Shown piece after piece: positions 1 to 6,840 of a DNA stretch of 8,625 nucleotides. The stretch is from DAIDKA01 sp035943195 (lineage in GTDB: Bacteria; Pseudomonadota; Gammaproteobacteria; Steroidobacterales; Steroidobacteraceae): positions 1-8,625 of the forward strand of contig DASZCK010000257.1 in the NCBI GenBank assembly GCA_035943195.1, given 5' to 3'. Every line of letters starts with the position of its first letter. The first letter of the stretch is position 1. The translations under genes were made by a program, and so were the position numbers. Below the pieces are notes generated by a model. That model made no database searches, was not told where the DNA came from, and worked only from the letters and a program-made list of their open reading frames with translations.

Positions 1-100
1 CCGCAAGCCCTAGCACGGCGGCGCCGCGCTCCTGCGAAAAAAGTCAAATTCCAGGCGAAATTGGCAATACACGGGGACTTCGGCCAAGATGCTCTCCTGG

Positions 101-139
101 ACTGCGCCCGTCGCAACAAGAACTCATATCGGGCGCAGT
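101..139. promoter_or_regulatory. Perfect 10-bp inverted repeat upstream of the first gene
   Basis: The arms at 101-110 (ACTGCGCCCG) and 130-139 (CGGGCGCAGT) are exact reverse complements separated by 19 bases. The right arm ends 24 bases before the start codon at 164. Neither strand has a T-run after the dyad, so it is a poor intrinsic terminator. It could be an operator for a dimeric regulator or a stem-loop in the 5' leader. A weak sigma70-like candidate (TTGGCA at 61-66, CAAGAT at 85-90) lies just upstream, but the -10 match is only three of six. The rest of 1-163 shows no supported gene. The repeat is seen directly; its function is inference. Confidence 0.45.
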
Positions 140-152
140 GAGTGCTAGTTAA

Positions 153-160
153 GAGGAAGG
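153..160 (+). promoter_or_regulatory. Ribosome binding site deciding the start at 164
   Basis: GAGGAAGG lies 3 bases before the ATG at 164, with its GAGG core 7 bases away. It is a strong purine-rich Shine-Dalgarno match. It favours ATG 164 over the in-frame ATG at 254, where the more conserved-looking part of the protein begins. Confidence 0.6.
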
Positions 161-163
161 AAC

Positions 164-751
164 ATGGCCGTTGAGAGTCAACGTCCGGGGCCAGAGCGCG
201 GCACAGGCGGCGCGGCACGGAATCCACCCAATGCCCGGCACGGCCGGTCGCGGATGCTCGATGCCTATCTCGGTGACATCGACTACCTGATGCGTGAACG
301 GCTGTGGGCCGAGGCCGTGCCACTGGCGCTCGCTCTGCCGCATATCTGTGTGGCGGTTGCCGACCCGGCACTGCGCAGTTCACCGGAGCACTATCTGGAG
401 TGGTGCCAGAACTGGGTCCGACCCGCGCGCACCGACACCAACGTATCCGTGCCCACCGCGGACGCATTGTTCCGTCTGGCGCAGTCCCGCGCCGAAGTGA
501 CCGACGATGAATCCGGCACGGCAGTCCCGGCGGCTGCCCTGCGCCGGTTGCGGCTGCGACGGCTGACGCGGGCCGCGCCTCTGCGGCGCAAGAACGCGCT
601 CAGTGACCTGTTGCGTCTGGATGCGGCACAGGAGCCGGAGCGCGAGGCCGCCATCGCGCTGGTGGACGCGGTGCGTCGCTGGTATGCCGATCGCGGTGCG
701 ATGGACGGCACGGTGCAGAGCAACCTGGCGCGCCTGGCGATCCTTCGCTGA
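164..751 (+). CDS. Unrecognised 195-aa protein coupled to a transporter gene
   Basis: I do not recognise a family. The first 30 residues are rich in Arg, Gly and Pro and look disordered. A probably helical, acidic and hydrophobic segment follows (about 31-85), containing the stretches LGDIDYLMRERLWAEAVPLA and HYLEWCQNWVRP. Residues 125-145 are very Arg/Leu-rich and basic, and the C-terminus is helical (about 148-195). There is no signal peptide and no convincing membrane span, so a cytosolic protein is likely. The ATG has a strong ribosome site, and the TGA ends 6 bases before the transporter start, so the two are probably co-translated. A role as accessory protein of the transporter is inference from position only. 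High GC at third positions agrees with its neighbours, so I believe it is a real gene. Confidence 0.7.
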   Translation: MAVESQRPGPERGTGGAARNPPNARHGRSRMLDAYLGDIDYLMRERLWAEAVPLALALPHICVAVADPALRSSPEHYLEWCQNWVRPARTDTNVSVPTADALFRLAQSRAEVTDDESGTAVPAAALRRLRLRRLTRAAPLRRKNALSDLLRLDAAQEPEREAAIALVDAVRRWYADRGAMDGTVQSNLARLAILR

Positions 752-757
752 AACACT

Positions 758-2080
758 GTGTCGGGTCGGCGCCTTGAGGGCTTGCTGACTCGCGGCACCC
801 AGATTCTGCCGCAGGAGCGGCGCGCCGTGATGCTGGCCTTTGCCTGCAACTTCATGGTGCTGGCCAGCTACTACATCCTCAAGCCGGTGCGCGACACCAT
901 CGCCACCGACTACAACGACCAGCTGCAGTTGCTGTTCACCGGCACCTTCATCGGCACCATCATCGCCTCGCCCATCTACGCCTGGCTCGCGGCACGAGTG
1001 CGGCTGAACCGCTTGCTGCCCGGCGTGTTCTGGTTCTGGCTGGTGAACGTGGTGCTGTTCCAGGTGCTGTTCAAACTGGACCCGGGCAACCGTTGGATAG
1101 GCGGCGCATATTACGTGTGGTTCAGTGTCGTGAATCTGTTCATGATCTCGGTGTTCTGGACGCTGGTGTCGGATGTGTTCTCGGCGACCCAGGCGACACG
1201 GCTGTTTGGATTGATCGCGGCCGGCGGCAGCACCGGCGCCATTGTCGGTCCACTCATCGTGCGCCTGTTCGTGCATGCCATCGGCCTGAATGCGATGCTG
1301 TCCATCGCTGCCGCAGGCTTCATCGTCGTGATCGCACTGGTCCATATGCTCATGCGCGAGAAGACGCGGCTGCAGCGGGACGGTGCAGCATTCCAGCCCA
1401 CGACCCTGGACCACGAGCTTGCCGGCCATGCCTTCGATGGTTTTTGGGAACTGCTGCGTTCGGCCTATTCGCGCCACCAGGCCGCCTTCATCCTGCTCAT
1501 GACCTGGGTCAACACGGTGGGCTACTTTCTGCAGACCGATGTGATCGCGCATGCGTTCTCGGCGCAGGCCAGCCGGGCGGTGGCGGTCGCCGACATCTCG
1601 CTGGTGGTCAACATACTGGCCGCGATCATTCTGCTGTTCGGCCTGGGACGTTATGTCCATCGCTTCGGCGTCACCGCCGGCCTCATCCTCAATCCCATCA
1701 TCATGGTCGTGGCCTTCGTCGGCCTGGCGCTCTCGCCCACCCTGCTGATGATCCAGGCACTGCAGGTGATCCGGCAGGTCTCGCAATATGCGATCGCGCG
1801 TCCCACCCGCGAGATCTGCTTTACCGTGGTGCCGCAGGCGGATCGCTACAAGACCAAGAACGTCATCGACACCGTGGTCTACCGGTTCGGCGACCTGAGT
1901 GCCGCGTGGATGGAAGCCGGTTTGCGGCTCGCGGGCCTGCGCGTCATAGGCTCGGCGGTGGCCGGGTTCGGGATATCCGTGATCTGGGGCGTGGGGGCCC
2001 TGGCGCTGGGCAGGCGCTTTGAGGAGCGCCGCGCCCGGCAGCAGGCGGATCTTGGGGCCGCGCGTGCGGCACAGGTGTAG
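758..2080 (+). CDS. Npt/Tlc-family (ATP/ADP translocase-like) transporter, copy A
   Basis: This 440-aa polytopic inner-membrane protein has about ten to twelve hydrophobic segments (for example 24-41, 57-77, 88-106, 117-138, 180-199, 281-297, 305-325). Family-type blocks shared with the next gene are KPVRD at 42-46, FxGTFIGT at about 60-67, SVFW at 131-134, RLFGxIAAGG at 148-157, and RPTRE...KTKN-IDT-YR-GD at 348-379. These recall the bacterial Npt1/Npt2-like nucleotide transporter group related to Rickettsia/Chlamydia Tlc proteins, which are usually longer (about 500 aa). The start is GTG 758, 6 bases after the upstream stop and with a weak ribosome site. ATG 830 is an alternative, but alignment with copy B supports residues before it. 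The substrate is unknown; nucleotide exchange must not be assumed in a free-living cell. Confidence 0.8.
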   Translation: MSGRRLEGLLTRGTQILPQERRAVMLAFACNFMVLASYYILKPVRDTIATDYNDQLQLLFTGTFIGTIIASPIYAWLAARVRLNRLLPGVFWFWLVNVVLFQVLFKLDPGNRWIGGAYYVWFSVVNLFMISVFWTLVSDVFSATQATRLFGLIAAGGSTGAIVGPLIVRLFVHAIGLNAMLSIAAAGFIVVIALVHMLMREKTRLQRDGAAFQPTTLDHELAGHAFDGFWELLRSAYSRHQAAFILLMTWVNTVGYFLQTDVIAHAFSAQASRAVAVADISLVVNILAAIILLFGLGRYVHRFGVTAGLILNPIIMVVAFVGLALSPTLLMIQALQVIRQVSQYAIARPTREICFTVVPQADRYKTKNVIDTVVYRFGDLSAAWMEAGLRLAGLRVIGSAVAGFGISVIWGVGALALGRRFEERRARQQADLGAARAAQV

Positions 2081-2105
2081 TACCACCTTGGGAGCGGCGG
2101 AGCGC

Positions 2106-2135
2106 TTCAAACGCGCACCGCGGTTGGGCTATAGT
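2106..2135 (+). promoter_or_regulatory. Sigma70-like promoter before transporter copy B
   Basis: TTCAAA (2106-2111, four of six to the -35 consensus) is followed after 18 bases by TATAGT (2130-2135, five of six to the -10 consensus). Transcription would begin near 2142, about 20 bases before the ATG at 2164, leaving room for the AGGA ribosome site at 2154-2157. This suggests that copy B can be transcribed independently of copy A. It is a prediction from sequence only. Confidence 0.45.
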
Positions 2136-2163
2136 CGCCGCCGAAAGTCACGCAGGATGCACC

Positions 2164-3501
2164 ATGTCTGAGAACAACAACCCCACACTGGTCCAGCGAT
2201 TTTTCAAATGGCTGGCCGGCGTCGAACCCCACGAACTGTCGGCCGTCCTGCTGAGCATGCTGTATTTTTTCTTCCTGTTCGGCAGCTACTCGGTCGTCAA
2301 GCCGGTGCGCGATGCCATGGGCACCGTGTTCGGCGCCAAGCACTACAACGAGCTGTTCCTGGGCACCTTCATCGGCACGCTGCTGCTGGCCCCGATTTAC
2401 GCCGGCATGGCCTCGCGACTCAAGCTCTCCAATTTTCTGCCCTGGGTGTACGGCTTCATCGCACTCACCATCCTGGGGTTCTATGCCCTGTTTTCCGGCG
2501 GCAAGGTCTCCGATCGCTATGTCGCGGCCGGCTTCTACATCTGGGTGAGCGTGTTCAACATGCTCATCATCTCGGTGTTCTGGAGCTTCATGGCCGACAT
2601 CTTCTCGCGCAACCAGGCGAAGCGCCTGTTCGGCTTCATCGCCGCGGGTGGCACCGTGGGCGGCATCGCCGGTCCCGCCATCGCGACGCTGCTGGCCAAG
2701 GGCGTGGGCAACGATGGCCTGATGCTGATTTCCGCCGCGGGCTTCATCGTCACGGCATTGCTGGTGAAATTGCTGGCCAAAGAGCGCGACAAGCTGGTGG
2801 CAGCCTCGGGCAGCGAAGGCCAGAGCACCAATATCAATCACCGGCTCGGCGGCAATCCGCTGGATGGATTCCTGCTGCTGCTGAGATCGCCCTACCTGAT
2901 GCTGATCGCCGGCTTCCTGCTGCTGATGACGTTCATCTCCACCGTCGTCTATACACAGCTTGGCGACCTCATGACCAAGGCCTTCACCGATCACAATGCC
3001 CGCACCCAGGCCTACGCCGCCATTGAACTCGCGGTGAACAGCATGGCGGTCGTCATCCAGCTGATCGGCACCGGGCGCATCATCAAGCGCTTCGGCGTGA
3101 AGCTCGGCCTGATGCTCAATCCCATCATCATGGTGTTCGCCTTCCTCGCCATTGCCTTCTCACCGGTGCTGCTGATCCTGAGCAGCCTGCAGGTGGTGCG
3201 GCGCGTGGCCGAATACGCGGTCGCCAAGCCCACGCGCGAGATGCTGTTCACGGTCGTGGACCAGGAAAGCAAGTACAAGGCGAAGAACGTCATCGACACC
3301 GTGATCTACCGTGGCGGCGACCTCATCGCCTCCTTTGCCAGCGTCTTCGTCCTGAACGGCTGGGGCGACATCGGCCTGGCGGTGCTGGGGGCAGCCGTGT
3401 CGCTGGTCTGGTTCCCGATTGCCTGGATACTTGGCAGACGCTATGAGAGCGCGCGCGGTGCCGAAGGCGTCAACGCCATACCGGTGACCGTCGGCCACTG
3501 A
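2164..3501 (+). CDS. Npt/Tlc-family (ATP/ADP translocase-like) transporter, copy B
   Basis: This 445-aa polytopic membrane protein is a clear paralogue of the preceding gene along its whole length. Matching blocks are KPVRD at 46-50, FLGTFIGT at 65-72, PIYA at 77-80, SVFW at 137-140, RLFGFIAAGG at 154-163, LNPIIMV at 318-324, and KPTRE (355-359) followed by KYKAKNVIDT and YRGGD (370-386). The last block is the most strongly kept in both copies. The ATG has AGGA at a spacing of 6 bases. A short hydrophilic N-terminus (1-25) precedes the first helix at about 26-45. The loop at 205-232 between the two halves is hydrophilic. The family is probably nucleotide-transporter-like, in the inner membrane; the substrate is not determinable here. 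The gene has its own promoter candidate and ends 13 bases from the convergent dehydrogenase gene. Confidence 0.85.
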   Translation: MSENNNPTLVQRFFKWLAGVEPHELSAVLLSMLYFFFLFGSYSVVKPVRDAMGTVFGAKHYNELFLGTFIGTLLLAPIYAGMASRLKLSNFLPWVYGFIALTILGFYALFSGGKVSDRYVAAGFYIWVSVFNMLIISVFWSFMADIFSRNQAKRLFGFIAAGGTVGGIAGPAIATLLAKGVGNDGLMLISAAGFIVTALLVKLLAKERDKLVAASGSEGQSTNINHRLGGNPLDGFLLLLRSPYLMLIAGFLLLMTFISTVVYTQLGDLMTKAFTDHNARTQAYAAIELAVNSMAVVIQLIGTGRIIKRFGVKLGLMLNPIIMVFAFLAIAFSPVLLILSSLQVVRRVAEYAVAKPTREMLFTVVDQESKYKAKNVIDTVIYRGGDLIASFASVFVLNGWGDIGLAVLGAAVSLVWFPIAWILGRRYESARGAEGVNAIPVTVGH

Positions 3502-3514
3502 GTCTGACTGGGGT

Positions 3515-4651
3515 TCAGGCCGCGCTCTGTAGTGACGACATGTCGATCACGAAGCGATAGCGCACGTCGCCTTTTTCGACCTTGCGGTACGCGTCGTTCA
3601 GTTCATCGATGCGGATGACCTGGATATCCGGTGCGATGTCGTGCTGGGCGCAGAACTGCAGCACCTCCTGAGTCTCGCCGATGCTGCCGATCAACGACCC
3701 GGCGACCTCCTTGCGGTGCGTCGCCACTTCCATGTTGTCGACCCGCTCGAGCGGCTCCAGGCAGCCCACCACGCAGATGGTGGAATCGCGCTTCAGCAGC
3801 CTGATGTAGGGATTCAAGTCGTGGCTGCCGGGGATGGTCGAGAGCATGAAATCGAAGCTCGAGGCCGCGGCATGGAAGGCCTGCTCGTCGTCTTCGAGAA
3901 TGGCCGAAAATCCCAATTGCGTCGCCTCCTCGCGCTTATCCCGGCTGCGCGTGAAGATGGTGACATGCGCGCCCATGGCCTTGGCCAACTTCGCGCCGAT
4001 GTTGCCCAGACCGCCGAAACCGACGATGCCGACGCAGTGTCCGGGCTTCACGCCCCAGCGCTTGAGGGGCGAATAAGTCGTCACGCCGGCGCACAGGAGC
4101 GGCGCGGCGGCGTCCGGATCCAAGGCCGTGGGGATTTTCAGGACGAAGTGCTCCTTCACCACCAGAACATTGGAATAGCCGCCAAAGGTGTTGTCGCGGC
4201 CATAGATATTGGCGTGCCCCGGGGCCTCCTCGGCGGGCACCGTCGGGCCGTTGTAGGTGCCAAGCCACCCATTGGCTGATTCGCAGTAATTCTCAGCACC
4301 GGCCCTGCATGGCCCGCATTCGCCGCAGCTGTCGATCATGCAGCCCACTCCGACCAGGTCGCCGATCTTGTGGCGCGTCACCGCGTTGCCCACTCTCACC
4401 ACGCGACCGACAACCTCGTGCCCGGGCATGCAGGGATAGATGGTGTTGTGCCATTCGTTCCTCACCTGTTGGAGGTCCGAATGGCAGACGCCGCAGTACA
4501 GCACTTGGATCTGCACTTCCCGATCGCCCACACCCGGGCGTTCGAACTCGAGGGGTTTGAGGTGGCTGAAGCAGTGCTTGGCGGCATAGCCGATGGCCTT
4601 GATCCGCGGCTGGATCTCGCGACTGCTGTCCGCCCGCAGTAGGGTGTCCAT
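3515..4651 (-). CDS. Zinc-dependent NAD(P)-linked alcohol dehydrogenase, CAD/YahK-like
   Basis: This 378-aa cytosolic medium-chain dehydrogenase interconverts aldehydes and alcohols and probably works as an aldehyde reductase. The catalytic-zinc ligands are visible: Cys56 in CGVCHSDL, His78-Glu79 in PGHEVVG, and Cys187 in LLCAG. The structural-zinc cysteines are 109, 112, 115 and 123 in the SCGECGPC...NYC motif. The Rossmann signature is GFGGLG at 211-216. Basic residues after the second strand (TRSRDKR, 234-240) suggest NADP(H) preference, which is inference. The usual family start, MKAIGYAA, corresponds here to IKAIGYAA at residues 17-24, so the protein has about 17 extra N-terminal residues; no ATG lies nearer. 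The ATG follows the TAG of the small upstream gene by only 3 bases, and I see no good ribosome site, so translational coupling is likely. Confidence 0.93.
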   Translation of the reverse strand: MDTLLRADSSREIQPRIKAIGYAAKHCFSHLKPLEFERPGVGDREVQIQVLYCGVCHSDLQQVRNEWHNTIYPCMPGHEVVGRVVRVGNAVTRHKIGDLVGVGCMIDSCGECGPCRAGAENYCESANGWLGTYNGPTVPAEEAPGHANIYGRDNTFGGYSNVLVVKEHFVLKIPTALDPDAAAPLLCAGVTTYSPLKRWGVKPGHCVGIVGFGGLGNIGAKLAKAMGAHVTIFTRSRDKREEATQLGFSAILEDDEQAFHAAASSFDFMLSTIPGSHDLNPYIRLLKRDSTICVVGCLEPLERVDNMEVATHRKEVAGSLIGSIGETQEVLQFCAQHDIAPDIQVIRIDELNDAYRKVEKGDVRYRFVIDMSSLQSAA

Positions 4652-4654
4652 CGG

Positions 4655-4852
4655 CTATCCGCGCCGGATCCTCTGCGCCAGCGTGGCAGCCGCGCGGCTG
4701 TGCGACTGTGCGTCCGCGCTGCTCGCGGGGTTGGCCGAGTTTTGTGATGCGCTGCCGGAGCCGCCATGGTCGGAGCCCTGGGCCATTCCCAGGCCGGCTT
4801 GCGCCATCGCTGCCGCGGCCAGCAACGTGAGGTGATAGTTACGACGCTTCAT
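4655..4852 (-). CDS. Small predicted exported protein, 65 aa
   Basis: The protein starts with a classic signal-peptide layout: basic MKRRN, then a hydrophobic core LTLLAAAAMAQAGLG (8-22), then a likely cleavage site after Ala24 (GMA|QG). The mature part would be about 41 residues, rich in Ser, Ala, Asn and Gln and without cysteine, ending in a basic RIRRG. It is therefore probably a small periplasmic or secreted peptide. A GAGG ribosome site lies about 9 bases before the ATG. It sits 19 bases after the stress-type gene and 3 bases before the dehydrogenase gene, so the three are probably one operon. I recognise no family, and low complexity makes homology hard to judge. Whether it is expressed is not proven. 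Confidence 0.6.
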   Translation of the reverse strand: MKRRNYHLTLLAAAAMAQAGLGMAQGSDHGGSGSASQNSANPASSADAQSHSRAAATLAQRIRRG

Positions 4853-4871
4853 GATGATTAACCTCGGTTGC

Positions 4872-5417
4872 TCAGGCGGCTGTGGCGTTGCGCGGTGAAC
4901 TCGCCTCGCTGGTGGCGGCGATGTCCTCGGCGCTGGTCCCTCTCAATATGTTCTTGGCCCGCGATATCTGATCGTCGGTATCGCAGTGCACGGACAGCAA
5001 GGTGCCACCGCCTTTGACGCGGCCTTCGTAGCGTCGCGCTTCGTATTCGGGGATGCCCATGCCCATCAGCGCGCCGACCAGGCCGCCCACCGCCCCGCCG
5101 ACGCCAAGACCGGCAAGACCGGCCATGATGGGGCCCGCGGCAATCAGTGGACCGATTCCCGGGATGGCGAGCGCGCCGACGCCGGCCAGCACGCCCAACA
5201 CGCCGCCGATCGCGCCACCTGCCGTCACGCCGACGGCTGTGCCTTCGGGCGCCTTGGTGTCCTTGTGATGCGCGAACGCCTGGGTGCTGTCCGTGTCCGG
5301 CAGCAGTACCGAGATGTCCGAGCTGGAGAAACCCGCCGCAATGAAGGCATCCACCGCGCGTTCGGCCTGCGAGCTATGCGGATAAATGCCGAATACCGCC
5401 ATCTTCTTGCTGCCCAT
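4872..5417 (-). CDS. General-stress-type glycine-zipper protein (YflT/17M-like)
   Basis: The 181-aa protein has three parts. The N-terminal part (about 6-40, AVFGIYPHSSQAERAVDAFI then DISVLLPD) is a beta-alpha-beta fold like the general stress protein 17M/YflT domain. A long Gly/Ala-rich hydrophobic centre (about 60-121) has repeated GxxxG spacing and can form membrane-embedded glycine-zipper helices. A C-terminal part, IPEYEARRYEGRVKGGGTLLSVHC (122-145), is typical of this proteobacterial group. The role is unknown; relatives are linked with stress, and membrane association is inferred. I chose the ATG at 5417 because AGGAG lies 7 bases upstream. The longer open frame to 5729 runs antisense to the kinase region and has no coding character. 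It leads the probable three-gene operon with the small exported protein and the dehydrogenase. Confidence 0.82.
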   Translation of the reverse strand: MGSKKMAVFGIYPHSSQAERAVDAFIAAGFSSSDISVLLPDTDSTQAFAHHKDTKAPEGTAVGVTAGGAIGGVLGVLAGVGALAIPGIGPLIAAGPIMAGLAGLGVGGAVGGLVGALMGMGIPEYEARRYEGRVKGGGTLLSVHCDTDDQISRAKNILRGTSAEDIAATSEASSPRNATAA

Positions 5418-5424
5418 GGGCAAT

Positions 5425-5429
5425 CTCCT
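5425..5429 (-). promoter_or_regulatory. Ribosome binding site fixing the start at 5417
   Basis: Read on the minus strand, AGGAG is placed 7 bases before the ATG at 5417. It fixes the start of the stress-type protein far inside a longer open frame that extends to 5729. Confidence 0.65.
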
Positions 5430-5497
5430 GATTTGAGACTGCTGATGGTGGGCGTCGGCGCAGGCGCTGAAAATTCGCGCAATCACGCATCCACTGT

Positions 5498-5519
5498 CAG
5501 CCAAAGGCACGGCTGGCTG
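5498..5519 (-). terminator. Weak stem-loop after the kinase gene
   Basis: CAGCCA (5498-5503) and TGGCTG (5514-5519) form a 6-bp stem with a 10-base loop, about 28 bases past the kinase stop codon. No U-run follows, so at best it is a weak or Rho-assisted end, or an RNA-stability element. The rest of the 130-base gap (5418-5547) shows no convincing promoter. Confidence 0.2.
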
Positions 5520-5547
5520 TAGGGATGTTCCCGGGTTGGACGCGAGC

Positions 5548-6840
5548 TTAGCGGCGCGATCCGGTGCGGCGCAGGGCGCGCATGCCGGCGATGGCTTCGA
5601 TCGCCTGTGCCGCGTTGGCGAAGCGGTCGTCGCGCGATTTGGCGATGAGGCCTTCGAGCAGTGCCTGCAGGTGCACATGCGAGTGCGGCAACTGGGGCAG
5701 CGGTGCCGTGACATGCTGCTGCAGAACATCGATGGCCGACAGTCCCGTGTAGGGTTTGCGGCCGGTGACCATTTCGTAAAATATGATCCCGAGACTGTAC
5801 AGGTCGGTGCGGCCGTCGAGTTCCTCGCCCAGGGCCTGCTCAGGACTCATGTAGTACGGCGAGCCGCGCAGGACCCCGGTACGGGTGATGCTGTGTGCGC
5901 CCTCGGCGCTGCGTGCCAGGCCGAAGTCGATCAGTACCAGGGTATCGTTCTCGCGCAGCATGAGATTCGGGGGCTTCAGGTCCCGATGCAGGATCCCGGC
6001 TTCGTGGACCACCTGCAGCGCGCGGGCAATCTGCTCCAGATAGCGCAGCGCGTCGACCTCGAGTATGCCGCGCAGCAGCCGGCTCTTGAGGTCCCCGCGT
6101 GGAAAGTACTCCATGGCCAGGTATTCACGGCCGGCGTTGGTGCCATAGTCGTAGATGCTGACGATCGAGGGATTGTTCAGCGCGCTTAAGGTCGCGTATT
6201 CGCGCGCCAGCGCCTGCTGCTCGTCGGCTTCGTCGCTTTCGCTCTTGGTGACTTTCAGCGCCACATCCTCGGCGCGCTTCTCGCTGCCCGCCAGGTACAC
6301 CATCGCCTTTTCCGATTCACCGATGGTCTTGCGGATGCTGTAGCCCGGTATCGGGTCGCGCAGCGAACGTGCGTCATGCCCGGCGTCAGCGGCCTCCTCG
6401 GCAGCTTCGGCGGGCTGTGGCGCATCGAGCTCCACCCGCCGCAACGCGAGCTTCACGGCCGTGCGCAGCCGATCCGGACTGACCAGGCGCTTGGGCAGAT
6501 AGTCCACGGCGCCCAACTGCAACGCGCGCACCGCGGTGAGTTCATTGCCGTCTTCGGCGACCGCGATGACGGCCGGAAAGTCCGGGCGATCGCGCAATTG
6601 GCGCAGTCGTTCCAGGCCCTCGGAATGCGGATCCTCGGGGCTGTAGCCGAAATGCGCGACGAACATGATCAGGTGAAAATCCTGACGCGTGAAGGTGTCG
6701 AGCCGCTCTTCGAAGTCGCGATCGTCGAGCGCGGTGACCGCGCCGTCCGGAAACAGCACCCCCAGATGATTGCGCAGCCACTCCCGGTAGTGGGCATCGC
6801 GGTCGACGATGAGCAGACGGGCGTTCATGGCGTACCGCAT
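5548..6840 (-). CDS. Ser/Thr protein kinase with N-terminal degenerate receiver domain
   Basis: This 430-aa protein is probably cytosolic; I see no membrane span. Residues about 7-133 have a CheY-like receiver fold (RLLIVDRD at the start, LGAVDYLPKR with Lys117 near the end). The expected phosphoacceptor Asp is absent: strand 3 reads HLIMFVAHFG, putting Val61 there. The switch Thr/Ser is Ala. An Ala/Glu linker (about 138-165) leads to a Hanks-type kinase domain (about 166-415). Its visible residues are VALKV with Lys196, Glu214 in helix C, HRDLKPPN with Asp287 and Asn292, DFG at 305-307, SPE at 332-334, Asp346 and Arg406. The glycine loop is degenerate (IGESEKAMVYLA, only Gly174). The ATG at 6840 directly abuts the TAG of the TonB-like gene; an in-frame ATG at 6828 is an alternative. 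The kinase is probably active, with partner-driven control through the receiver. Confidence 0.92.
   Translation of the reverse strand: MRYAMNARLLIVDRDAHYREWLRNHLGVLFPDGAVTALDDRDFEERLDTFTRQDFHLIMFVAHFGYSPEDPHSEGLERLRQLRDRPDFPAVIAVAEDGNELTAVRALQLGAVDYLPKRLVSPDRLRTAVKLALRRVELDAPQPAEAAEEAADAGHDARSLRDPIPGYSIRKTIGESEKAMVYLAGSEKRAEDVALKVTKSESDEADEQQALAREYATLSALNNPSIVSIYDYGTNAGREYLAMEYFPRGDLKSRLLRGILEVDALRYLEQIARALQVVHEAGILHRDLKPPNLMLRENDTLVLIDFGLARSAEGAHSITRTGVLRGSPYYMSPEQALGEELDGRTDLYSLGIIFYEMVTGRKPYTGLSAIDVLQQHVTAPLPQLPHSHVHLQALLEGLIAKSRDDRFANAAQAIEAIAGMRALRRTGSRR

Noticed and set aside
380..2110. 576-codon open frame on the minus strand, antisense to the first gene and transporter A
   Set aside because: It is His/Gln/Asp/Gly-rich with no recognisable domain and lies opposite a clear membrane protein. 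Long antisense frames of this kind are common in high-GC DNA; a similar one lies opposite copy B (2107-2994).
3502..3514. Bidirectional terminator between the convergent genes
   Set aside because: Only 13 bases are available and no GC-rich dyad with a T-run is seen there.
5418..5729. Upstream extension of the stress-type protein to a 285-aa frame
   Set aside because: The extra part is Cys/Arg/Ser-rich, overlaps the end of the kinase gene in another frame, and the ATG at 5417 has an ideal AGGAG site.
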